A program made the translations under genes and the position numbers. The notes below the pieces were generated by a model. The model was not told the origin of the DNA. It ran no database searches and saw only the letters and a program-made list of their open reading frames with translations. Shown piece after piece: positions 53,016 through 63,815 of a stretch of DNA of 64,000 bases. Location: positions 550,001-614,000 of the forward strand of contig JAJGOT010000357.1 in NCBI GenBank assembly GCA_022457155.1. The letters run 5' to 3'. The DNA is from Cladopsammia gracilis. Its lineage: Eukaryota; Cnidaria; Anthozoa; Scleractinia; Dendrophylliidae. Position 1 is the first letter of the stretch, and each line of letters starts with the position of its first letter.

Positions 53016-54143
53016 GAAAAATTAGGTTGTCTGAGACTGCATCTTGTGCATTTTGAAGGCGGTTTGACATGAAATAAGGCGGCTTTCTGACATATTTGCC
53101 GTTCACTCAGCTAGGATAACAGAAATAAGAAGGTGCCGCGGATGCTTCCGTGCAAAGATGGCGATTGTTGCACTAATGTCATGTATGTTCATTAGAGCAA
53201 ATCCAGACTCTCGCTCTCTGGCCATGGTGGCCTTCAAGTCATAAAGGACCGTAAAGAGATGTCCCTGTCCCTATTGATGTTGCTATAACAAAGTGCATGT
53301 ACGTTAGTTTGACACAATACAATATGGCCCCTTTCCTTTCTGTTGTTCTTCTTATGTTCTGTACATGTGTTTATCTTTAAATCCACAAACATATCCTATG
53401 CAGATAATGGTTTATCCATTGCTGAATTTTATCATTTGTAAGTGTTGTCTGTCATAAAAATTATGTTGGGAAATGTATTAATGTCCTACCACTCAGTATC
53501 ACAGCACGCTGTTATTTATTATTTCACAGGTCTTTAAAAAATGGCTAAATAACTGTGTGACTGGAAGCAGAAAATCCGCTTTTAAAATTGCCTCAGATTT
53601 TATAATGCAGTGCAGTACATTATGCTATCAGGATCAGAGAACCAACCACTTTAATTTACACTGCTATCAATAACTATTAATCACTGCATGCTTCAACAAT
53701 TTACACTTTATCAATGAAACATTTTTAGTGTTTTGGGGCCTTCATTCGATCAAACCTATCATTCAATGCTTTAGTAGTGCCTGAATAGGGCAGATGAAGT
53801 TTTTCTAAACAAAAATTTGCTTCCACAGCTAGTCAGTCTCAATATTAATCGCATCACAGAACAATCACCTTAATTCTATAGCATGTAACTAAAAAAGTTC
53901 AAAAAAGTTCAAAACGAAATTTACACGGATGAAAGAGCAAAAGGTCCTCTATCTATACTTTTAACATTTAGCCGTTTACTGTCATAGTTCGCAGGGAATT
54001 AATGTTTTAGTTTTTGCGTGCAAGCATTTTGCGTAACGCATTTTTATTTCAAATAATTCGTGATAAATGTTACAGTATAAAACCCGTTCTTTCTCGCCTA
54101 CAGCTTTGAAAATACATTGAAATCTTCATGTCGAAAACATTAA
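53016..54143. other. No gene seen
   Basis: AT-rich, no repeats or exons that I can support. Confidence 0.45.
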
Positions 54144-54171
54144 GTGGATATCTTGTACCGTTTTCTTGCAG

Positions 54172-54307
54172 CGATCCCTTTTCTTCATCAGCCATCGACC
54201 TCCATTTTAACTCCGGCTCTCTCGAGGGCGCTCGGCCCAGTCTCGCTCCGCATCACACATCGCCCAAGCACTGTGGGCGCGTCTTTTCAGCGCCCTGGTA
54301 CTGCTAA
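54172..54307 (+). CDS. Candidate terminal exon of an unidentified gene
   Basis: Follows a good acceptor (GTTTTCTTGCAG). One base plus 44 codons (DPFSSSAIDLHFNSGSLEGA, RPSLAPHHTSPKHC) end at TAA. The block is locally GC-rich against its AT-rich surroundings. A second plus-strand frame (from 54144) is also open over the same DNA, so coding is uncertain and no family is recognised. Confidence 0.25.
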
Positions 54308-54666
54308 CAAACATCCAGCTACCTTTCCATCCATCAGTTATTGCAAGGTCGAGTATCAGAACAGAATTAGGATGGCTTCCTTATGCGGGCAGCAATTAAT
54401 GAACTGCTACCGTGCTCCGTGGTCCCGAAGTGTTTGACTGTGAATGTAGGTTCGTTGAGAATGTATGTTTTTAAACGATGAATGCTCACCGTTTTATATT
54501 TTTCCACCGTTTTATATTTTTCGCTTGATACGCTTAAAGAACGAGAAATACACACAATGCTTTTGTTTCGTTGTGGAGGTCAGTTACAGTTGTTATGTAA
54601 ATAATGTACTGCGGACCGCGGTAGCAGTCTTGGTTTATGTCGCTGAAAATGGGCCGGTTATTCTGC

Positions 54667-54805
54667 AATAGAGGTTTTGCACGGCAGCCATGTTGCATGG
54701 CAGGAACAATGAAAATGTTTTGCATTAGAAAGAACATTCTTTCCCACAGGGAAAAGAATCTATTGTTCCTGCCATGCAACATGGCTGCTGGGCAAAACCT
54801 CTATT
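54667..54805. mobile_element. Palindromic MITE (AATAGAGGTTTTGC ends)
   Basis: AATAGAGGTTTTGC...GCAGCCATGTTGCATGGCAG pairs with CTGCCATGCAACATGGCTGC...GCAAAACCTCTATT. About 139 bp, non-coding. Confidence 0.78.
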
Positions 54806-55420
54806 GGACAATTTCCTCGATGCGATAACTTATAACGTGTTTTGTTTTTGAGAGTAATCAAATAGATATTTGAATAAAACTTTAAACTGAGAGAATTTGC
54901 TGTCCTTTTTCCTGTGTTTGTTGTTTCAAGAAGTGGTCTGGATTTGTATTTGGCAGCTCTAATTTCCCTCGCATTGCAAAATCCAAAATGTCTGCGTAAT
55001 TTTTCATATTTTGACTTTCAAGTTAGTTTTTCAGGCTATTTTTCATACGCAACTGATATTCGAAAATCGTTCACACTAATTATTCTAGACTGGAGAGATG
55101 TTGATTTTTCAAGTCTCTGTTCGCTCTTATTCTTGTGCGCATTGCCAGGTTTATTATCGTTCCTCAATTCGCGTTGATTTGTTTAAAATCTAAGAAATCG
55201 CGCAGTAGTGAATGGGTTAATTAAGGCTTCCAAATGTGGCAGCACTTCACTTCCAATATGGAACCACTAGTTTATTTTCATTTTCTTCCACGGACATTTT
55301 AGGGGCCTCTAACTCGTATTTTGAACGTTACTGTTAATTGTTATTGTCAATAAAATGTAAATTGATTGATTATTTCCATATAAAAACGTTATTCATTAAC
55401 TTCCAGTAGAGTTTAAAGGA
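54806..55420. other. No gene seen
   Basis: AT-rich DNA with no feature that I can name. Confidence 0.4.
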
Positions 55421-55501
55421 TACCTGTATATAGCGGTCACCCTGTATATAACGGTCACCTGGCCATTTCCCAAGGGTGACCGTTATATACAGGTTTGACT
55501 G
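55421..55501. repeat. Tigger-like terminal motif repeat/palindrome
   Basis: CCTGTATATA(G/A)CGGTCACC occurs twice directly and once inverted (GGTGACCGTTATATACAGG) within 80 bp, ending GTTTGACTGTA. Repeated short motifs of this kind form the termini of pogo/Tigger-type elements. Confidence 0.5.
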
Positions 55502-55734
55502 TACTCCTCTCCCTGATATCCCATGTGAGAGGCCCTAGGAAGGCCGTGGAATTATTTTCTTGGCGCAGAGACCAGAAGCACTCCTTCAAGTACGATGCAT
55601 ACTCAAATAGAATGCTTCATGTTACACTTCCACCAAGATTTACAGTCGAATCTTTGCAGGCGTTGCGCAGTGCGTCTAAAAATCTTATGCTTTCCATCGA
55701 AGGCGCTTGCTGGAAGAATGATTCGTCTGCATAA
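55495..55734 (+). CDS. Candidate C-terminal exon of an unidentified protein
   Basis: An open frame to TAA at 55732 reading RGPRKAVELFSWRRDQKHSF, YDAYSNRMLHVTLPPRFT and VESLQALRSASKNLMLSIEG. Composition and pattern look like real protein, possibly a globular C-terminus. The upstream end runs into the Tigger-like motif, so the true acceptor may be near GTGAGAG (about 55527) or destroyed. No family is recognised with confidence and no other exon of it is seen. Confidence 0.38.
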   Translation: MTVLLSLISHVRGPRKAVELFSWRRDQKHSFKYDAYSNRMLHVTLPPRFTVESLQALRSASKNLMLSIEGACWKNDSSA

Positions 55735-56038
55735 TAAAGAAGTAACAATTATTTCCATTTTTTCTCAACGATCGAAGATTAGACTGGTATAAGACTGACC
55801 AGTATGACCTAACTTTATCACTTTGGATACTGTTTTGGCCAATTGTTTCGTGGTATGTATTTATTTTAGTCACTTGTTCGAGTTTTTAGATCCCTTTTTC
55901 TCACAAAAATTGGATCGTGAAACAGTTATCCATTACGTAATAAAGGTGTTTTTTTATTGAGCTAAGTACAGTAGGACAGAGTAGAACAGAAAAGACTAAG
56001 ACAAGGTTGACGCGGATAAAAATTAACCAATTACTCAC

Positions 56039-56240
56039 CTGGTGTTGTAAGCGCTTCGATTCTGTGCGGGGTCGTAGCCACAATAGCTACAAACCCAGCA
56101 GCCTTCTTGCAGAGAGCTTTTGTTGTTCGCATTTAATTTACCCACTATGACAAAGAACACTCGGTCCCAGTCCCTGATGACCTCCTTAATCGCTTTCCAT
56201 TGTTTGAAAAATGCAGGAACAAGTTGATTGTTGAAGGAGC
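56039..56240 (-). CDS. Unidentified exon with a CxxC Cys motif, joined to a MITE end
   Basis: The open frame reads NNQLVPAFFKQWKAIKEVI, DWDRVFFVIVGKLNANNKSS and EGCWVCSYCGYDPAQN, ending in CACCAG|GTGAGT. The CWVCSYC pattern suggests a small zinc-binding or redox motif. Its first residues and an in-frame ATG (MVRSFNNQ) lie on the inner border of a MITE terminus at 56237, so the element supplies or has destroyed the exon start. No family is recognised. The strong donor and the codon pattern argue that it is or was coding. Confidence 0.4.
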
Positions 56241-56503
56241 GGACCATTATTTGAGTCTTATTTTTTTTGACGGGGGATGTTGGAAAATTTTGAAATAAAT
56301 TGTTTGCAGAGGCTATAAACACTGAAATAAATTGTATGCAAGCAAAAAATAAAGAAACAAATTGTTTGCTGGAAGTATGGCAGTCAGGACGGAGACACAA
56401 AATAAAGTTGTTTGCAGCAGGTGAAGCATATAAAACAAATGTTTGCATAAGAAAATTTTCCAACCCCCCTCCCCCCGTCAAAAAAATAATGGTCTGTCCC
56501 TAA
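56237..56503. mobile_element. Short poly-G-family MITE (GACCATTATTT ends)
   Basis: GGACCATTATTTGAG...TTTTTGACGGGGG...GGAAAATTTT on the left is mirrored by GGAAAATTTTCC...CCCCCCGTCAAAAA...AATAATGGTC(TG)TCC on the right. The interior has repeated GAAACAAATTGTTTGC units. 267 bp, non-coding, the smallest member of this layout in the window. Confidence 0.7.
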
Positions 56504-57315
56504 GTAACAAAATGTTATAAATCAGGCAATTAACCGTGCTTGAATGTACAATTAGATTCCATCCGTGCTAAAGTCTTTGTCTAGCTTAACTTCCTTTATG
56601 TAAATTTATTTGAACTCTTCTTGATCTCGATTTGTGTTCATTTACTCATACCGTGATAATGGCGTCATTGTTTCGTTGAAGATGATTGAGAACCAGGTGG
56701 TTTAGAACAGTGATTCGAATAAAGGATTAGGAACATTGATTGACATTAAAGCTGTTGTACTTTAGGTCATATTTCAGTCAGAAAATCAATTTCAGAAGAG
56801 CAGTCCCGTTTTATTTTGCTAACCCGTCTCACTAGTCTCGGTCCCACTAGCACTTGCGCTATAACCACTGCCGAGGGTAAATAAAGGATTTTTTTTATCA
56901 GGCTTACCTGTAGTCAACGGCCCGCCACTTAAGTAAGTAGATTATGATTGTGAAATTATACTTTGAGCTATTTTAGAGTCAGATCATTGTATGAGAATTA
57001 AGTTATACATAGTTACAAAACGATTTTGTATTGTCTTGTTTTAGATCGAATAATTGCAATATCAACTTAAATAAACAACAAACAAATTATACGATTTGTG
57101 GTGGATGTTCATCGGCAGTACGTTTCTAAGGGGAACAGTCATAAAGTCGCCGAAACGTCGGAGCATTATCTCGCTAGTTTTTACATACTTTGTTATTCGT
57201 CATTTTTATTAGTTATTTACATAAAGTTTTAACATCGACTTTGTTTTACCCAAGTACAGACTGTATTGTAAACTCTTGTAAAGAAGCACGAACGGTACAT
57301 TGTATAGATTTCATC
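56504..57315. other. No gene; possible retroelement tail
   Basis: GTCATAAAGTCGCCGAAACGTCGGAGC near 57140 resembles the CGAAACGTCGG tails found at 3' ends of Penelope-like and related retroelements in cnidarians (a 19-base core is visible). Otherwise featureless. Confidence 0.35.
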
Positions 57316-59338
57316 TCACAACCACCAAACCAATCGTTACACACCCAACTCTATACAAAGAGAGTACAAGAGCCTAGTTGATAACCACCAAACCAATCGT
57401 CACACCCCCCTAACTCTATACAAAGAGAGTACAAGAGCCTAGTTGATAACCACCAAACCAATCATCACACCCCCCTAACTCTATACAAAGAGAGTACAAG
57501 AGCCCAGTTGATAACCACCAAACCAATCATCACACCCCCCTAACTCTATACAAAGAGAGTATAAGAGCCTAGTTGATAACCACCAAACCAATCATCACAC
57601 CCCCCTAACTCTATACAAACAGAGTACAAGAGCCTAGTTGATAACCACCAAACCAATCATCACACCCCCCTCACTCTATACAAAGAGAGTATAAGAGCCT
57701 AGTTGATAACCACCAAACCAATCGTCACAACCCCCTAACTCTATACAAACAGAGTACAAGAGCCTAGTTGATAACCACCAAACCAATCATCACACCCCCC
57801 TAACTCTATACAAACAGAGTACAAGAGCCTAGTTGATAACCACCAAACCAATCATCACACCCCCCTAACTCTATACAAAGAGAGTACAAGAGCCCAGTTG
57901 ATAACCACCAAACCAATCATCACACCCCCTAACTCTATACAAAGAGAGTACAAGAGCCCAGTTGATAACCACCAAACCAATCATCACACCCCCCTAACTC
58001 TATACAAAGAGAGTACAAGAGCCTAGTTGATAACCACCAAACCAATCGTCACACCCCCCTAACTCTATACAAAGAGAGAACAAGAGCCCAGTTGATAACC
58101 ACCAAACCAATCATCACACCCCCCTAACTCTATACAAAGAGAGTACAAGAGCCCAGTTGATAACCACCAAACCAATCATCACACCCGCCTAACTCTATAC
58201 AAACAGAGTACAAGAGCCTAGTTGATAACCACCAAACCAATCATCACACCCCCCTAACTCTATACAAACAGAGTACAAGAGCCTTGTTGATAACCACCAA
58301 ACCAATCATCACACCCCCCTCACTCTATACAAAGAGAGTATAAGAGCCTAGTTGATAACCACCAAACCAATCATCACACCCCCTCACTCTATACAAAGAG
58401 AGTACAAGAGCCTAGTTGATAACCACCAAACCAATCGTCACAACCCCCTAACTCTATACAAAGAGAGTACAAGAGCCCAGTTGATAACCACCAAACCAAT
58501 CGTCCCACCCCCCTAACTCTATACAAAGAGAGTACAAGAGCCTAGTTGATAACCACCAAACCAATCATCACACCCCCCTAACTCTATACAAAGAGAGTAC
58601 AAGAGCCTAGTTGATAACCACCAAACCAATCGTCACACCCCCCTAACTCTATACAAAGAGAGAACAAGAGCCCAGTTGATAACCACCAAACCAATCATCA
58701 CACCCCCCTAACTCTATACAAAGAGAGTACAAGAGCCCAGTTGATAACCACCAAACCAATCATCACACCCCCCTAACTCTATACAAAGAGAGTACAAGAG
58801 CCTAGTTGATAACCACCAAACCAATCATCACACCCCCCTAACTCTATACAAAGAGAGTACAAGAGCCTAGTTGATAACCACCAAACCAATCGTCACAACC
58901 CCCTAACTCTATACAAAGAGAGTACAAGAGCCCAGTTGATAACCACCAAACCAATCGTCACACCCCCCTAACTCTATACAAAGAGAGTACAAGAGATTAG
59001 TTGATAACCACCAAACCAATCGTCACACCACCCTAACTCTATACAAAGAGAGTACAAGAGCCCAGTTGATAACCACCAAACCAATCATCACACCCCCCTA
59101 ACTCTATACAAAGAGAGTACAAGAGCCTAATTGATAACCATTAAACCAATCGTCACACCCCCCTAACTCTATACAAAGAGAGAACAAGAGCCTAGTTGAT
59201 AACCACCAAACCAATCATCACTCATCACACCCCCCTAACTCTATACAAACAGAGTACAAGAGCCTAATTGATAACCATTAAACCAATCGTCACACCCCCC
59301 TAACTCTATACAAAGAGAGAACAAGAGCCTAGTTGATG
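57316..59338. repeat. 65-bp tandem satellite, 31 units
   Basis: The unit contains GATAACCACCAAACCAATC, a C-run (CACACCCCCC) and ACTCTATACAAAGAGAGTAC. I count 31 occurrences of CTATACAAA. Most units are 65 bp, one is about 64 bp, and one near 59215 has a partial internal duplication (ATCATCACTCATCACAC). Variants alternate (CAT/CGT, AAGAG/AACAG, CCTAG/CCCAG), and a multi-unit block at 58020-58165 is repeated at 58600-58745, so expansion was by blocks. The first unit (57316) is the most diverged. No reading frame is maintained. Confidence 0.95.
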
Positions 59339-60409
59339 AGGAAATTTGAAGTTTACAGGAATTTGAAAGCAGCATCACGGATAACTTCAATTCCTGGCGT
59401 GCGTTTCTCGAAACTCTCGAAGACTTCTCGGGTCCGAAAGCTATTTTTTAAATGTAGTTTCTAACGAAAGGAGTTGACGTTTTTAGCCCACAAATCACTA
59501 ATGTTGTGTAGTAAACGTAAGATTTTATTGCTTAGCTTCCAAAATCAACAAAAGCCGAATTTTTATTGATAAACATTAATATGCACGAAACATGGCTTTT
59601 CGGGTCCGAAACGTTTTCGGGACTTCCCGCACGCCTGGCCTCTTCCTGCATGACGAACCTTTCTTAGACTGACCAGACACTGAATGTTAAGTGCGTTACT
59701 CGCCCTTTACTCGACTGTTTCAGCACTTTGCAGGACGGTGGACAGTTTAAAAGAGCACAATTGCTTTTATCAAGTAACGCTTTTCTTTGAGTTGCCGTCC
59801 TTTTTGCTTAAGCTATGTATTACCTCCCTAATACTACAGGGAGCCCATACAAACTGTGTGACTGTTCGTGTGGGTTTCCTGTGCTAATACCATCAGCTGC
59901 GCGGCCTATGGTTCTGATGCTCATTAGTACTAGTGGTTTTGTTTACTGCGTGGTTCAGGTGTTAATCGAAATGAAGGCCTCTTTTGAACCTTGTGTTCTC
60001 AGGAAAATCTACCAGCCCAAAACCCCCTATCGCAGAAATCTGTTAATTTCAACTGCGTTTTTTTTAAGGGTTCCCTCTGTTACGGTGAACATAATAATTT
60101 GAATACCACCCCCACCAATGTACAACATACATTGCCGGTATGTAAGTTTAAACCAAAAGTCGGATGCAAAAGCTCGTCACATTCCCGTAAGCGGACACTC
60201 TCTCGTAAGCGGACGCGGACACTTTTGAAAATGAAAATTGGATTTTTCTTTTGTTTACGCTCTGTTGTAAGCGGACACTAATCGCAGGGGCGATGAAGTG
60301 ATTATTTCGGAGCTTTCTGGCCCCGCCTGTCCCGTTAAGTTACTTAAAAGGTATCTTACTCATTTTCGCATTCCCCCCCCCCCCCCCCAACTCCAGGGAC
60401 TTTATTTTC
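59339..60409. other. Gene-free stretch with Tigger-like motif repeats
   Basis: Near 60185-60285 the motif GTAAGCGGACAC occurs three times with variants, of the type found at pogo/Tigger termini. A C16 run lies at about 60375. Two overlapping open frames at 59684-60281 have no recognisable similarity and are judged non-coding. Confidence 0.45.
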
Positions 60410-60720
60410 GGACCCATCTCTAGAGGAAAGGCCGGGTTGCTCTAAGTTAGTGTCCCAGGATAAGACTATCAGTTACATTACCATTTGGCAAACATTTCGG
60501 CGGGACCTGAAAAGCATCGGGGTTGACCCCTCCAATTTCGGTTTACATTCCCTGCGTTCGGGAGGGGTCACTACCGCTGCAAATAATGGGGTTAGTGACA
60601 GGGTGTTTCACAGACTTTCAAAGACACGGTCGCTGGAAGTCCGTTCAAGCCAAACACACCTATATGGATGACTACCTAGAAAAAAGGCTTGCAGTTTCCA
60701 AGTCGCTTGGACTCTATCGT
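60410..60720 (+). pseudogene. Tyrosine recombinase C-terminal domain (frameshifted)
   Basis: The first frame gives ISYITIWQTFRRDLKSIGV, FGLHSLRSGGVTTAANNGVS and DRVF. After a frame change near 60615 the second frame gives FQRHGRWKSVQAKHTYMDDY and RLAVSKSLGL. HSLRSGG is the conserved H-x-x-R box, RHGRW precedes the nucleophile region, and the Tyr of HTYMDDY or nearby is the likely nucleophile. This is the catalytic C-terminus of a YR retroelement (DIRS/Ngaro) or related recombinase. The reverse transcriptase/RNase H part expected upstream is absent. With the direct repeats that follow, a YR-retrotransposon origin is favoured. Confidence 0.75.
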
Positions 60721-60751
60721 CACTTCGCCCAATTCTTTGTCATTCAACATA

Positions 60752-60860
60752 CTTTGCAGGGTTGGTTCTCGTCAAGCTCTTCCAAAATAAACTTATTTGC
60801 CTTGACACTACGTCTTTTGCTGTTGTGTACTGGCGTCAGAATATGCTATTTCGGACGAAT
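60752..60860. repeat. Split direct repeat, copy 1
   Basis: Starts TACTTTGCAGGGTTGGTTCT, contains TCCAAAATAAACTTATTTGC and TGTCTTTTGCTGT-like sequence. It recurs at 61991-62090. Confidence 0.8.
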
Positions 60861-61677
60861 GAGCTTGCGAAGTAGACAGAAATAAATATCTTGACGGCAC
60901 GATATACGACAGGGCCTGGGTTCTAGTCCAGGGGCACCATTGGTAGCCATACTGGGGTACAAAAGGTATCGTCAGGAGTCTCCTGGGTATCGTATATCAC
61001 GTGTTAAAAATAGAACTCAAATCTGCAAAAGACTGCAAACGGTAATGCTGTAAACGATACGTAGGATCGTATCATCTAGGCTTCAGAACCAACCTTCGTT
61101 TGGTCTCCTTAATTTTTCTTTTTTGTTTTTCCTTAGGAGCGGCCATTTTCGTTTACCTTGTAAAGTCCCGAAGGAAGGACTTCTAACCATTTAGAGCTTG
61201 AGCCCTTGGTTCCTACCCAGATTTCCTGCCCAGTTTTTTTCCCTCGGGTTTTTTTTTGGGCAGGTTTTTTCTGGCCTCCGTCTGACCGCATTTTTATTTT
61301 TCAAGTTGTAAGCGGCAGCTCCGATCAGCTCTGCTAGTTTCAGTTTTTTCTTCGTTTTTTACCTGTACCTGTATATACGTTTGTTACAGTTTTGCACCTG
61401 TTCCTTAATTTACCAGGTTTTCGTAGGCCCCGACCCTGGCCGGGTTATTTAGGTTTCAATGTACACTGAGGTCAGCTGACCCGAAATAGTTCCTAAGTTA
61501 GCGACAAAATCAAGACTAACTTAGATTGGCTATGTTGTAGACCTCCAGCCAGGGTCATAAGTCAGCTGTTACGCTCGAGATATTGTGCCGTAGTCTTACC
61601 GGAAGCCTAACTAGCTATTTGCCTGCGTACATTTTTGGGTACGAACTGATGATCCCGTTTTATCAGTGATGGTCCCC
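60861..61677. other. Non-coding 3' region of the recombinase element
   Basis: Short inverted ACGATAC/GTATCGT motifs at 60900-61010. No open frame. Confidence 0.4.
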
Positions 61678-61880
61678 CAGCCTAACTGGCGCTCAGCCTG
61701 TGTGCTCCTTAGGTGTTCCTTGTCCCAGTGATCCGAAGGTCGGAGTTTTATTTCCTCAGCCTAACTGGCAGCCTAACTGGCGCTCAGCCTGTGTGTTCCT
61801 TAGGTGTTCCTTGTCCCAGTGATCCGAAGGTCGGAGTTTTATTTCCTTAGCCTAACTGGCACTAAGCCTGTGTGCTTAAT
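61678..61880. repeat. Two to three tandem copies of a ~100-bp repeat
   Basis: CAGCCTAACTGGCGCTCAGC, CCTTAGGTGTTCCTTGTCCC and GATCCGAAGGTCGGAGTTTT occur twice in tandem, with a third partial CCTAACTGGCACTAAGCC start. Confidence 0.85.
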
Positions 61881-61990
61881 TGGGGATATAGTTCAAGATT
61901 GACCATGTAGTGATAGCAGTTTTTTTGTGAAAGCCAAAGAATACGTGAATTGTAAATTAGTTGTCGCAGATTAAATGTTAGTAGTTGTAC

Positions 61991-62090
61991 TTACTTTGCA
62001 GGGTTGGTTCTCGCCAAGCCCTTCCAAAATAAACTTATTTGCCTTTACACTATGTCTTTTGCTGTTTTTTAGTGGAGTTAAAATACGTTG
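61991..62090. repeat. Split direct repeat, copy 2
   Basis: TACTTTGCAGGGTTGGTTCT through CTTTTGCTGTTTTTTAGTGG, matching 60752-60860 with a few changes. Confidence 0.8.
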
Positions 62091-62174
62091 CCGGGTTCGT
62101 GTTTTTGACTGGATGATAAACAATAATAAACAACGAATGTTTGCCTTTTGAATTTCTCTCCCGCTTCCCGCTCT

Positions 62175-62320
62175 TTCTTCTCCCGTCTCCCGTACCCCCT
62201 CCCGCCGGGCTCCCGCCCCCTGTCCCCCCCCCCCGTCCCTCCGGGCTCCCGCCCCCTGTCCCGCCGGGCTCCCGCCTCCTGTTCCGCCGGGCTCCAGCCC
62301 CCTGTCCCCCTACATCCGGG
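62175..62320. repeat. GC-rich minisatellite
   Basis: Four to five imperfect copies of a ~26-bp unit containing CCGGGCTCC(C/A)GCC(C/T)CCTGT. The proline-rich reading frames over it are a by-product of the repeat. Confidence 0.8.
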
Positions 62321-63815
62321 CAGAAGCGAAACTAATTTTGGTTTTATTGGCCTGTTGTTGTGTTACGTCCCCGCGAGTGACGTACATTACCGGCACGTGT
62401 ATAGGCTAAGCGTAGCCTCCTGTTTCATATGGAAAATGAATCGGCTGTTATTTTTTTTTAAAAAAACCCACTTCAGAAAATTTGAGTTATATAGAAATGA
62501 TACGGGTATTAAAATAAATCACTTTATTTAAGTGTCAAAGGTATTTAGCACGTAGTACTAATTGGGGACACTTTCCAGATCTAATTGGAATTTGGAAGTG
62601 TTTTTTTAATTTTTTTATTTTACGGGTATTAAAAAATTGTAGCACGGATGCGCCGTTTACTTTTTATTGCTGTCTCATTTTAAAAAGAGCAACAAACCAT
62701 ATATTTTCTGAAAGCAAAGAATGTAAAATCGTATTTATTTCAAGAAAAAAAAAAACGATTTAAACGCTTAAATATAGCGAGTGATTTCAAAAGAACATTT
62801 TTAACAAAAACTGAGCTCCGCTCCAGCCGGAAATATGATTTTAAATTGGGAGATGAACATTTCTCCGAGTGCCTAACAATTTTAATTGAAAAATCGTGTC
62901 AGGGAATTTTCATAACTTGTCTGATTTGTTTTTTGCTGCATACAGTTAAATTTTCAAGTTCGGAAGACATCTATTCCTCCGCATTTAGCTGCCCATAAAG
63001 TTTGAACAAAACGAAACTGAGATAAAAATCGGAGACACGGTTTTTCGACAAAGATGTTAGGTACAAGGCGCGATGTTCATCTTCTTCTTAAGATGATTCT
63101 GAATGGAGCAGATCAGAAATCATAATCTTTTAAAGAATTAGATGCACTTTTTATAAATTTTTTCAAAAAGTGGGTGTCCACAGGATACCTGGACGCTTTG
63201 CTGGTTAAAAACTTGGATGAAATTGTACAGTTCATGAACAAAAACCTAGGTTGAAAATTTACCTCAGTCAAATGGATGAAAGGCCAACATAATAGTATTT
63301 AATAGCCCATTGTTTTTTATTGTTTTCCTTTGGATATATTTTTTCTCATATTTATAACTAATTATTAAACAGTGTTTGCTAAAAACATCAATCCGACTGT
63401 GAACGGGTAAAGAATTATTTGAAACGGGTTGTGGCCAAATGGCTGAAAAAAGATTTCGAACCAGTGGGTATAAATGTAACATATAAGTAAATTGCACGCT
63501 AATTGTTTACCTTTACTGAATACCTTACATTGTAAGAATAATGAAACTGTTTGTCACTTTGACTTAAAGACCATGATTGTAAACAAATGGTCCTGAGTCC
63601 TAAGTGCATTTAATCATGCAAAATTCATGTGTAAAATTATTTCTGAACTTTATGTTTACTACTTGTTAAAATAATTCTTGAATGAAACTAAATATAACAA
63701 TTGAAGTTAAAGACAGTAGAGAAAGTTATGTACCGGAAAAAAAAACAGATTTAGCCCTTTTGTGCCTCTTTCAGTGTTCTTAGTTATTAGTAAAAAGTCC
63801 CGTAAATACTAAAAG
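62321..63815. other. No gene seen
   Basis: AT-rich sequence. A TACGGGTATTAAAA motif occurs twice (~62500 and 62621). No exon or TIR is recognised. Confidence 0.4.

Noticed and set aside
57316..59338. CRISPR-like array of regular repeats
   Set aside because: The units are contiguous with no unique spacers, and the DNA is clearly animal. It is a satellite.
59684..60281. Three overlapping plus-strand ORFs of 67-96 codons
   Set aside because: No domain, and the last one runs into Tigger-like motif repeats. Composition is not convincing.
62141..62531. Proline-rich ORFs
   Set aside because: They arise from translating a GC-rich minisatellite in two frames at once.
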